Source: an uncultured SAR116 cluster alpha proteobacterium (lineage in GTDB: Bacteria > Pseudomonadota > Alphaproteobacteria > Puniceispirillales > Puniceispirillaceae). Taken from it: 64,000 bases of DNA. Made by a program: the position numbers and the translations under genes. Where the stretch lies: contig CABYPW010000003.1 of the NCBI GenBank assembly GCA_902520885.1, positions 119,489 through 183,488 of the forward strand, read 5' to 3'. The first letter of the stretch is position 1; every line of letters begins with the position of its first letter. The notes beneath the pieces were generated by a model. The model was not told the DNA's origin, did no database searches, and saw only the letters and a program-made list of their open reading frames with translations. Below, piece after piece: positions 55,462-63,160 of the stretch.

Positions 55462-55846
55462 TTAAATATGAAAACTTCTTTTTTATTGAATTAACGCAGA
55501 GGACCATTCTTCCAAAAAGCGCTCTCTTACAATAGCGTTATTAGTAATAGCGGTGCTTCTAATTGCTTTCCCTGCAATATTTTCAAGAATTAATCGTGAA
55601 AAATAAGAAATAATTATCAATTTTGTTATTTTTTAGATTTTGAACAATATTTTCTTAAATTGTCCTAATTAGTTTTTTAATGTGAAAGCTAAGTTGCGTC
55701 CCACAAGCTTTTAACTAGAAACGATAAGGAATAAGAATTATAAGTTAATAGATTTTCAATTTTTGCAACTTGGTGATTAAGTCTTTTATAATCTTAATTG
55801 GGGTTAGTCTGATAGTAAGAATAATAATGAAAGAATGAGATTTTTT
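55462..55846. other. 385-base gap after the sulfatase gene
   Basis: The stretch is AT-rich. It contains only a possible 38-codon membrane-peptide frame (55490-55606) without a standard start, and the promoter region of the next gene. No RNA gene or clear terminator hairpin is visible. Confidence 0.5.
55490..55606 (+). pseudogene. Possible small single-TM peptide or gene remnant
   Basis: After an in-frame TGA at 55487 the frame stays open for 38 codons to TAA. It encodes a charged start (EDHSSKKRS) and one hydrophobic helix (LTIALLVIAVLLIAFPAIF) ending in a basic RINREK, a layout common to tiny respiratory-chain-associated proteins of alphaproteobacteria. There is no ATG, GTG or TTG in a useful place; ATT at 55490 would be the only start. 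It is either a relic or a gene with a rare start. Confidence is low. Confidence 0.25.
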
Positions 55847-56062
55847 ATGTTGGAGAAAAAAAACTTAAAAGAATTTGAGATAAGTGAAATAATTGAAATG
55901 GCGTTATCTGACCAAGTTAGTTTTTCACAAATTGAATCACAATATGGTTTATCAGACAAACAGGTTAAGCAGTTGATGAGGGAAAATTTAAAGCCAAGTA
56001 GCTATAAAAATTGGCGGACGCGCGTTCGAAAATTTGGAGATAGACGACAAAGCTATAAATAA
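55847..56062 (+). CDS. DUF2805/TIGR03643-family small protein
   Basis: The protein has 71 residues from ATG 55847; an in-frame ATG four codons earlier (55835) is possible. It has the family layout EIIEMALSDQVSFSQIESQYGLS followed by a helix-turn-helix-like QVKQLMRENLKPSSYKNWRTRV. The function is unknown; the fold resembles a small DNA-binding domain. In other genomes such genes are often found near photolyase-family genes, and here photolyases lie 9 kb away. Confidence 0.75.
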   Translation: MLEKKNLKEFEISEIIEMALSDQVSFSQIESQYGLSDKQVKQLMRENLKPSSYKNWRTRVRKFGDRRQSYK

Positions 56063-56198
56063 AATATTTTTTACATAATTCTTCTTTTAGCAGTATTCAG
56101 CAAATATTGCTTTTGTTTATATATATCTGTGTTATTAGTTTTTTGTTTTTGATTGAACGTAGCATTTCTATCCAATTAACGTTAATAGGCAAGAATAA

Positions 56199-56921
56199 GT
56201 GTTAAAGCCAGAAAATATTGCAATAATTGGAGGTGGCGCAATAGGTACCGCCTTCTCTAAGGAATTAATAATTAAATATCCAGATAGTAAAATAAATATA
56301 TTTTCGCGCAAACCGGTTAATTCTAGTATTAATTCTATCTCTCATCATTTAATTGATTATGATGATATATCTTCAATTCATTCGGCAGCAGAACTGGCTT
56401 CTTCTGAAAGGTCTTTAGATTTAGTTTTGGTTGCAACGGGTATCTTACATGATGAACATCTCAGACCAGAAAAATCATTGAGAGATCTATCTAGTCAGAA
56501 TTTTGAGACTGTTTTCAAGGTTAACACCATTGTGCCGGCATTAATTGCAAAATACTTCTTACCTATTTTAAGTCGAAACACAGGTTCAGTCTTTGCTGCT
56601 TTATCAGCACGCGTCGGCAGTATTTCTGACAATCAGCTTGGTGGATGGTATGCCTATCGAGCGTCTAAGTCAGCTTTAAATATGATCATTAAGTCAGCGT
56701 CGATAGAGGTTGCTCGAAAAAATCCAGAAGCAATAGTTGTTGGACTTCACCCAGGCACTGTTGATAGTAATCTATCAAAGCCATTTCAGCATAGTGTTGA
56801 TGCAAACAAATTATTTACACCTGAATATGCAGCACAAAAAATGTTGTTGGTGTTAGATTGTTTAACACCCTCTCAGACAGGAAAATGCTTTGCCTGGGAT
56901 GGAAGTGAAATACTGCCATAA
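56199..56921 (+). CDS. Short-chain dehydrogenase/reductase (CsgA-like)
   Basis: The protein has 240 residues starting with GTG. The cofactor loop is IAIIGGGAIGTAF, the NNAG position reads VATGILH, and the catalytic Ser and Tyr-x3-Lys are intact in FAALSARVGS and WYAYRASKSA. VVGLHPGTVDSNLSKPF is typical of the CsgA/C-factor-like SDR subgroup. The MFS gene starts 43 bases on and may be co-transcribed. Substrate is unknown. Confidence 0.82.
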   Translation: MLKPENIAIIGGGAIGTAFSKELIIKYPDSKINIFSRKPVNSSINSISHHLIDYDDISSIHSAAELASSERSLDLVLVATGILHDEHLRPEKSLRDLSSQNFETVFKVNTIVPALIAKYFLPILSRNTGSVFAALSARVGSISDNQLGGWYAYRASKSALNMIIKSASIEVARKNPEAIVVGLHPGTVDSNLSKPFQHSVDANKLFTPEYAAQKMLLVLDCLTPSQTGKCFAWDGSEILP

Positions 56922-56964
56922 AAATGAATTGTTCATTAGCGTAGAAATTTATAAAAGTAAGAAA

Positions 56965-58167
56965 ATGTATCAGAATATTATTTCTTCTATTCAATTCAAA
57001 ACAATCAAGGATATTTATCTGAATATCAGCCATTTTTTAGATCATTTCATCATGTTGGTCTTTGCAAAATCTGCTTATGATGCGGGGCGACATTTTGGAA
57101 TGACTTATGACGAAATTATTATTTATGGTGTAGGTGGTTTTATTTTATTTGGTGCGGTTGCCCCACTTTCTGCAAGTTTAGCTGATAGATTTTCGAGGTC
57201 CTTGTTATTAGTGATTTATCATTTTGGGATAGGGATAGCAGCCATCTTAGCTGGATTTACACAATCGGTTTTGCAACTGGCTATTGCAATCAGTTTGATT
57301 GGCGTGTTTGCTTCAATATATCACCCTGTTGGAATTGCAATGCTTATAAAAAGTAATAAAAAAATAGGCTTCAGGCTTGGAGTAAACGGTGTCTTCGGAA
57401 ATATGGGTGTAGCTGCTGCCCCTCTTATAGCTGGAATATTGTTAACTTTCGGTGACTGGAGGCTATGCTTTATTATGCCAGGTTTGTTTTGCCTGATTTA
57501 TGGGATCGCTTTTATAAATGCATTAGAGGAAGAAAAAAAACAAACTCAGAAAATAAAAAAGAAACAACATTCTTTTTTCTCGCCAAACTGGAAGCTTGCT
57601 TTAACAGCTGTATTTTTATCCACAGCGAGTGGTGGATTTGTTTTTGGTGCTATGACATTTGTCGTTCCTAGATATTTTGAAGTTTCCATGATTAGTTTAA
57701 CTAGTTCAGTTGCTATTACTGGATTTTTGGCATCTCTTGTATATGCTTGTGCTTCTTTTACTCAAATAGCAGTTGGTTGGATAATTGATAGGGTAGAGCC
57801 AAAATGGGTTCTATTTTGTATCGGTATAGGCCAAATATTCTTTATTTTCCTCACATCTCAATTTACTGATTTTGCCTTATTTTTTGCTATGCTAATAGCA
57901 ATGAGCTTTGTATTTGGTCAGATACCAATAACGGATACAATTTTATCTAGATATGTCCCCGATGAATGGCGCGCAAAGGCGTTGAGCTTTAAATTTATGT
58001 TGAATTTGGTAGTTGGTGCTTCAGTATTGCCAGTGTGTGGACTATTGTTACAATCCGGGATACTTATGAGTTCTTTGTTCGTTATATTAAGTTGTGTTGC
58101 CACTTTGGTAGTCGCCTCTGGCATTATCCTTCCTATTCAAATAGCGTCTGAAAGGCAAGATTTGTGA
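56965..58167 (+). CDS. Major facilitator superfamily transporter
   Basis: The protein has 400 residues from ATG 56965 (MYQNIISSIQF); longer in-frame starts at 56890 (TTG) and 56899 overlap the SDR gene and are less likely. About twelve hydrophobic helices are visible, with the MFS loop APLSASLADRFSRSLLLVIYH between helices 2 and 3 and a central cytoplasmic Lys-rich loop. The cargo is not known. It ends at a strong bidirectional terminator. Confidence 0.87.
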   Translation: MYQNIISSIQFKTIKDIYLNISHFLDHFIMLVFAKSAYDAGRHFGMTYDEIIIYGVGGFILFGAVAPLSASLADRFSRSLLLVIYHFGIGIAAILAGFTQSVLQLAIAISLIGVFASIYHPVGIAMLIKSNKKIGFRLGVNGVFGNMGVAAAPLIAGILLTFGDWRLCFIMPGLFCLIYGIAFINALEEEKKQTQKIKKKQHSFFSPNWKLALTAVFLSTASGGFVFGAMTFVVPRYFEVSMISLTSSVAITGFLASLVYACASFTQIAVGWIIDRVEPKWVLFCIGIGQIFFIFLTSQFTDFALFFAMLIAMSFVFGQIPITDTILSRYVPDEWRAKALSFKFMLNLVVGASVLPVCGLLLQSGILMSSLFVILSCVATLVVASGIILPIQIASERQDL

Positions 58168-58182
58168 TAAGATGTCGGAAGC

Positions 58183-58212
58183 AAAAAAAGAGCCCATTAA
58201 GGGCTCTTTTTT
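58183..58212. terminator. Bidirectional intrinsic terminator
   Basis: The stem GAGCCC/GGGCTC, extended by A/T pairs, has a five-base ATTAA loop, an A7 run on the left and a T6 run on the right. It lies between the MFS gene (plus) and the small gene downstream of isocitrate lyase (minus), which converge here, and it can terminate both. Confidence 0.93.
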
Positions 58213-58228
58213 GTTTAAATTCTATGAG

Positions 58229-58555
58229 TTAGTTAGTGTTAGTTTGAGCAGCTAGTTTGCTGTCATGCTCAAACGTTACTGCATACAAAGCCTTTCCATC
58301 GAATAATTCAGATAACTGAGAGCCTTCGCTTGCAAAAAACTTGTGGGCTTCAATTCTGGAGGTAAGACGATACCCTTTAGCAGACAGGTTTTGTTTGTGA
58401 AACATAATTGCCGCTTCTGTAAAACTAGGTGCAAGTATTGTTATCTTGTTATCTTCGTTAGACGATAATGGTGTTGTCTGAGTATTGTTATTCATGATTT
58501 GATTCCCATTTACATTATTGGGGGTAGTTTTTAAATCTTGAGTAAAGTTTGTCAT
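58229..58555 (-). CDS. Small conserved-looking protein linked to isocitrate lyase
   Basis: The protein has 108 residues, read from ATG 58555 with AGAGGAC upstream. It begins eight bases after the isocitrate lyase stop, so the two are co-transcribed. The first 40 residues are Asn/Thr-rich and probably disordered. The rest (ITILAPSFTEAAIMFHKQNL, GYRLTSRIEAHKFF, LFDGKALYAVTFEHD) looks like a compact alpha/beta domain. I do not recognise the family; a modifier of isocitrate lyase or the glyoxylate shunt is a guess from position only. Confidence 0.7.
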   Translation of the reverse strand: MTNFTQDLKTTPNNVNGNQIMNNNTQTTPLSSNEDNKITILAPSFTEAAIMFHKQNLSAKGYRLTSRIEAHKFFASEGSQLSELFDGKALYAVTFEHDSKLAAQTNTN

Positions 58556-58563
58556 TTTGTCCT

Positions 58564-59874
58564 CTATTCTGCCGCTTCAGGTTGCTGCTCTAAATTAGTT
58601 TCATTAACGAATTGTGCATTCTCTGTGCTGTCTTCAAGCGCAGTAGTTGAGGGGTTTCCTCTAACTGCCACAGATACCGCATCAAACCAACTTGCACCCA
58701 CTTCTCTTTGATGACGGTGAGCTGTGAATCCGCGTGTCTCAGCTGCAAATTCTGCATTTTGCAGATCCATATATGCAGCCATTCCACGGTCTCTGTAATC
58801 ATCAGCTAACTCAAACATCGCATGATTAAGAGAATGGAAACCTGCCAAAGTAATAAATTGGAATTTAAATCCCATTCTACCAAGTTCTTTTTGGAAGTGC
58901 AGGGCTTCTTCAGAATTCATGTGAGAGGCCCAATTAAAAGAGGAACTGCAATTGTACGCCAACATTTGTTCAGGAAATTCTTTTCTTATTGCATTTGCAA
59001 AATCTTCTGCTTGTTTTAGGTCTGGCTTAGAGGTTTCCATCCAGAGCAAATCTGCATAAGGAGCAAAAGCTAGACCACGTGTTACGCAGCGGTCAAAAGC
59101 GTCTTTATCATCCAACGTGTAGAAACCTTCCTCAGTGCGTTGCCCTGAAATAAAAGGTTTATCTCTGGGATCTATATCGGATGTGATGAGTTTGGCGCTA
59201 TCTGCATCTGTTCTCGCCATAATTATTGTAGACACGCCGCATACATCCGCAGCGAGCCTTGCCGCATTCAGATTGCTAATTGCTTGCTGCACTGGAATGA
59301 GGACTTTGCCACCCATGTGACCACACTTTTTTTCGGAGGCTAGTTGGTCTTCGAAATGAACTCCAGCTGCACCAGCGGAAATATAAGATTTGGTAATCTC
59401 ATAAGCATTTAGTGCTCCACCAAAACCAGCTTCGCAATCTGCTACTATAGGAGCCATCCAATTTTTGGTTACCCTTCCATTTTCTAACACGTCAACTTCA
59501 TCGGCTCTTAAAAGAGAATTATTTATACGACGGGCCAATTCAGGTCCAGAATTTGCCGGATAAATTGACTGGTCTGGATACATGGAACCTGCAGTGTTAC
59601 TATCCGCTGCAACTTGCCAACCTGATAGATAAATAGACTTTAAACCAGCGCGGACCTGCTGAAGTGCCTGATTTCCTGTCATGGCTCCCAGGGTTGGCAC
59701 GTAGTCTTCTGTTTGAAGTAAATTCCATAAATTATTGGCTCCATTTTTTGCCAACGTATATTCTATTTGTACAGACCCAGATAACTTTTGGACATCCTCC
59801 ATAGAATAATCTCTCTCGACATGGTCAAAACGACCTTCATGTGATTGTGTTCTTTTTTCATATGTGGTTGTCAT
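58564..59874 (-). CDS. aceA: Isocitrate lyase
   Basis: The protein has 436 residues from ATG 59874, which has GGAG about seven bases upstream; a longer frame to 59910 is rejected. The hallmark KKCGHMGGK with catalytic C184 is at 182-190, and [22 protein letters not shown] and YNCSSSFNW are all present. It cleaves isocitrate to glyoxylate and succinate, allowing growth on acetate, fatty acids and C2 units. Glyoxylate also comes from ureidoglycolate lyase in this window. It is divergent from a RamB/ScfR-type regulator. Confidence 0.96.
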   Translation of the reverse strand: MTTTYEKRTQSHEGRFDHVERDYSMEDVQKLSGSVQIEYTLAKNGANNLWNLLQTEDYVPTLGAMTGNQALQQVRAGLKSIYLSGWQVAADSNTAGSMYPDQSIYPANSGPELARRINNSLLRADEVDVLENGRVTKNWMAPIVADCEAGFGGALNAYEITKSYISAGAAGVHFEDQLASEKKCGHMGGKVLIPVQQAISNLNAARLAADVCGVSTIIMARTDADSAKLITSDIDPRDKPFISGQRTEEGFYTLDDKDAFDRCVTRGLAFAPYADLLWMETSKPDLKQAEDFANAIRKEFPEQMLAYNCSSSFNWASHMNSEEALHFQKELGRMGFKFQFITLAGFHSLNHAMFELADDYRDRGMAAYMDLQNAEFAAETRGFTAHRHQREVGASWFDAVSVAVRGNPSTTALEDSTENAQFVNETNLEQQPEAAE

Positions 59875-59962
59875 ATTTATTCTCCGTCTTAAAACATTAA
59901 AGATAAACATGTATTATCAAAAAAAAATTTAAATACCAGTAAAATTGTGTATTAAAATAAAA

Positions 59963-59976
59963 TGTAAATATTTACA
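59963..59976. promoter_or_regulatory. Perfect palindrome upstream of aceA (candidate RamB/ScfR operator)
   Basis: TGTAAATATTTACA is a perfect 14-base palindrome located 88 bases from the aceA start and 111 from the regulator start. The same half site recurs twice in the next 50 bases. A site for the adjacent XRE/DUF2083 regulator is the simplest reading. Confidence 0.65.
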
Positions 59977-59994
59977 AAATAAAATTTGAAAAAA

Positions 59995-60026
59995 TTGTAA
60001 ATATTTTTTATTTATTATATTTACAA
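59995..60026. promoter_or_regulatory. Spaced inverted repeat upstream of the regulator gene
   Basis: TTGTAAATAT at 59995-60004 and its exact reverse complement ATATTTACAA at 60017-60026 are separated by 12 bases. The half sites match those of the neighbouring 14-base palindrome. They lie 61 bases before the regulator start, so self-control is likely. Confidence 0.6.
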
Positions 60027-60087
60027 GTTTTTTATTATGAACCTCAATGTAGGCTTATTAAATTCTTTGTATGGAAAAGGATGTCAA

Positions 60088-61512
60088 ATGTCAGAACTTC
60101 CCGTTGGTAAAATTACAATAGGTCCAAAGCTCAGAAAATTGAGACAAAATCTTAATCTCAACCAGGCTGATATGGCTACTGAACTTGGCATATCAGCATC
60201 TTATCTCAATTTGTTAGAAAATAATTCTCGACCAATTACGGTTCCACTATTATTCAAGCTTGGGCAGACCTACGATATCGATTTACGTGAAATTGCAGAA
60301 GACGACAGCGCTAAGTTAATAGCGAGATTAGCGGAAGTTTTCTCAGATCCAGCATTAAAAGAACTGCGTTTGTCACGAAGGGATATTCAGCTACTTGCAA
60401 ATCAACACAGCCAAGCGGCACAGACTATGATAGGATTATTTGAGTTGTATGAAACAATGCGAGATGCGGCTTACAGTGAAAAAAAGGTTGAACAAACTCT
60501 TTTACAACCCAAACCTGTGGAGGAGGTTCGCAAAATATTAGAAAATGCTGGTAATTATTTTGATATATTGGAGAGGTCTGCAGAAAACTGCAGAGAAACT
60601 GCCAAATTAAGAAATGGTTTTCTTTTTTCTGATTTAGTAGCATGGTTAGAAAAAGAGCATGGAATTCAAACTAGGTTAATGCCCATTAACGTGATGGGGA
60701 GTATGTTAAGACAGTTTGACTTTCATAGAAATAGAATTTTGTTGTCAGAGGCAATGCCTGAAGAACAACGATTGTTTCAGTTATGTTCACAAGTGGCTTT
60801 AGTTATATCTCAGCCACAACTTGATACGATCATTTCAGAATCTGGAATCGACAATATTGAAGCAAAAAATTTACTCAAAATGACATTATCTAACTATTTT
60901 GCAGGATGCTTGATGATGCCGTATGATAGTTTTCTCAACGCAGCCATTGAATCAAAGTATGATTTAGAGCAATTAACCAATCGCTTTAGTGCAAGTTTTG
61001 AACAAATTTGTCATCGACTTACCACTCTGAATAAGCCAAATGCGAGAGGTATAGAATTCTTTTTTCTTAGAGTAGATGAGGCTGGACATATCTCAAAGAG
61101 GCTTTCAGGAGGTGGGGTTGAATTTGCACGATATGGAGGCTCGTGTTCAAGGTGGATACCCCATCAAGCATTTAGGTCTCCAGGCCAAATCCAATACCAA
61201 TTTGCAGAATTAGAGGATGGCCATAAATTTATTACAATAACCAAAACAGTTGCAAAACCGAGAACTGAGCCTGCGTATATTGGAACCCCAATATACGCAA
61301 TAGCGCTTGGTTGTGATGCAAGATACTTGAAAGAAATTTGCTATACCGAAAGACTTACTTCTGAAAAATTTACTCATACTGTCCCAATAGGCTTATCCTG
61401 CCAATCCTGTGAAAGAAGTGATTGTCAACACAGGTCAGTTCCTCCAATCGGGCATGAGATGAAGTTAGATCTCACTAAACGATATGTTGGTTTATATCAT
61501 GTACGGAATTAG
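60088..61512 (+). CDS. RamB/ScfR-type short-chain acyl-CoA-responsive regulator (XRE-ImmA/IrrE-DUF2083)
   Basis: The protein has 474 residues from ATG 60088 (MSELPVGKITIGPKLRKLR). Residues 11-65 are an XRE helix-turn-helix (LNLNQADMATELGISASYLNLLENN). The middle is an ImmA/IrrE-like domain whose HExxH-like motif is degenerate (EAMPEEQRLFQLCSQ). The C-terminus has the DUF2083 pattern with SCQSCERSDCQHRSVPPIGHEM. Such proteins sense acyl-CoA levels and control isocitrate lyase or propionate genes. It is divergent from aceA with palindromic sites between. Confidence 0.92.
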   Translation: MSELPVGKITIGPKLRKLRQNLNLNQADMATELGISASYLNLLENNSRPITVPLLFKLGQTYDIDLREIAEDDSAKLIARLAEVFSDPALKELRLSRRDIQLLANQHSQAAQTMIGLFELYETMRDAAYSEKKVEQTLLQPKPVEEVRKILENAGNYFDILERSAENCRETAKLRNGFLFSDLVAWLEKEHGIQTRLMPINVMGSMLRQFDFHRNRILLSEAMPEEQRLFQLCSQVALVISQPQLDTIISESGIDNIEAKNLLKMTLSNYFAGCLMMPYDSFLNAAIESKYDLEQLTNRFSASFEQICHRLTTLNKPNARGIEFFFLRVDEAGHISKRLSGGGVEFARYGGSCSRWIPHQAFRSPGQIQYQFAELEDGHKFITITKTVAKPRTEPAYIGTPIYAIALGCDARYLKEICYTERLTSEKFTHTVPIGLSCQSCERSDCQHRSVPPIGHEMKLDLTKRYVGLYHVRN

Positions 61513-62426
61513 GTTCTTATTTTGATTTCTGTTGATGATTTACCCTGGTTCTCACGATACCATAGATAGATTCCAGATGTGACTATTAAACCTATTCCAA
61601 CAAAAGTAAGATATGAAGGAATGTCATTAAAGATAAAGTATCCAAGAATGGTGGCTCCGACAATCTCTAGATATTGGAAGGGAGCAAGTAAATTAGCTGG
61701 TGCTTTTGTTGTAGCAAACACAATCATAAGATGTCCTATCATTGCCACTAAACCAAGAGAAAACAGAAGTTGGAGTTCTATCCAGCTTGGGTTGGTAAAA
61801 TATAAATCACCGCTATCGGGAAATGCTAGGATTAGTAATAACATTATTGGACTGATTATGAGGCCCATTTGAAATTGCAATTGAATGGGCAGAATTTTCT
61901 CAGAAAAAAATCTAGTAATAAGCATATAAACTGCAAAGCAGAATGCCGCAATTAGCGGTAAAAATGCGACTATTCCTACTGAATTAAATTGAGGCCTAAT
62001 TATAATAAGGGCGCCAATGAAACCTATGATTATGGCTATAATTCTTCTAACTCGAATAATTTCTCCTAGAAAAATTACTGATAAAAGTGTGAGTATCATT
62101 GGTTCAACGAAAAAGATAGAAATACTATCTGCTAGGGGCATATGTTTTACGGCTATAAAAAAGCAAAATGTTGTAAGACACATCGCTATTGCTCTTAATA
62201 TTTGTAACCCTAAATATTCAAAATTAAATTTTAATTGATTTGTTATTATTAATACAGGAAGTAAAAATAAAACTTGTAGAACAAATCTAAATAAAACTAT
62301 TTGCCCAGATGATATTCCACCTTGTCCTAATAATTTAGCCAAGCAATCTAATAAAGGCAGGAGCAGCATTGCACCGCACATAAGGCCGATTCCATGCTCA
62401 GTTTTATGGATTGAGTCCTCATTCAT
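61509..62426 (-). CDS. DMT-superfamily (EamA) transporter
   Basis: The protein has 305 residues with ten hydrophobic helices in two EamA repeats. The first ends near PQFNSVGIVAFLP and the second carries FQYLEIVGATILGYFIFNDIP. It is probably an inner-membrane metabolite exporter. Its stop overlaps the end of the regulator gene by four bases (convergent). Cargo is unknown. Confidence 0.9.
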   Translation of the reverse strand: MNEDSIHKTEHGIGLMCGAMLLLPLLDCLAKLLGQGGISSGQIVLFRFVLQVLFLLPVLIITNQLKFNFEYLGLQILRAIAMCLTTFCFFIAVKHMPLADSISIFFVEPMILTLLSVIFLGEIIRVRRIIAIIIGFIGALIIIRPQFNSVGIVAFLPLIAAFCFAVYMLITRFFSEKILPIQLQFQMGLIISPIMLLLILAFPDSGDLYFTNPSWIELQLLFSLGLVAMIGHLMIVFATTKAPANLLAPFQYLEIVGATILGYFIFNDIPSYLTFVGIGLIVTSGIYLWYRENQGKSSTEIKIRT

Positions 62427-62620
62427 TTGATTATTGTTATGTGGTTTTTAATGTTTTTTCCACATTAATTTCACACATAATTTTTATCGTTGAGCCTTTA
62501 GCTCCTGCATTCTAAATCAATCTTTCGAATAATTTAAAAATAAAAGTAGTATTAAAAACTAAAATACAAATCTCTGTGTCGTTAAATATTGAAGGCAAAA
62601 GTTAATATAGAGAAATAGTT

Positions 62621-63139
62621 ATGATAAAAACTCAGCGAATGATTTCCTTTTTAGTGGTGCCATTTTTATTGGCAGCATGCAGTTTATCAACTACCCCTTA
62701 CACAACCTCTAATCATACCATTTACAAGAAGGTTGCGCAGCAGGCTGAACCAAATGAGGTAGTATCGCAACCTAGTCCTGTAACAATAAAAACGGATGTC
62801 GTTGATAATCCGCAACCACCAAAAAAAGAATTTGACCAACCTATTCCTGGCACTGAGAAAATCATAATGAGGGCAGACTCAATACTAAATTCAGAGAAAA
62901 GCTGTCACAAAATCATGACGTTAGGATTAGCGATTTCAGAGGATTACAACCAGGCTATGACATCTCTAAAAAATAGAGCCTTTCTGGTAGGTGGTAATGC
63001 AATTGCAGTTTTGAAATTATATGAAGACCACGACGCATTTGCTGCAGCGACATCTAATATGACTGTTGAACAGAAAGAAAGTCATATTTCCGCCAGCAAT
63101 GTATCGGGAATTGTAGCAAATATTTACCAATGTCTCTGA
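62621..63139 (+). CDS. Lipoprotein with an RcsF/DUF4156-like C-terminal domain
   Basis: The protein has 172 residues. The lipobox LLAAC ends at C20, so it is a type II signal peptide substrate anchored in a membrane. A Pro/Thr-rich linker covers about 25-75. The C-terminal part (MTSLKNRAFLVGGNAIAVLKLYED, two further Cys at each end) resembles the Ala-Gly-Asn-rich fold of RcsF-like and DUF4156 lipoproteins. It lies 21 bases before the surface-repeat gene and may be its partner; the family call is tentative. Confidence 0.72.
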   Translation: MIKTQRMISFLVVPFLLAACSLSTTPYTTSNHTIYKKVAQQAEPNEVVSQPSPVTIKTDVVDNPQPPKKEFDQPIPGTEKIIMRADSILNSEKSCHKIMTLGLAISEDYNQAMTSLKNRAFLVGGNAIAVLKLYEDHDAFAAATSNMTVEQKESHISASNVSGIVANIYQCL

Positions 63140-63160
63140 GTTTAACGGGATTAAATTTAA

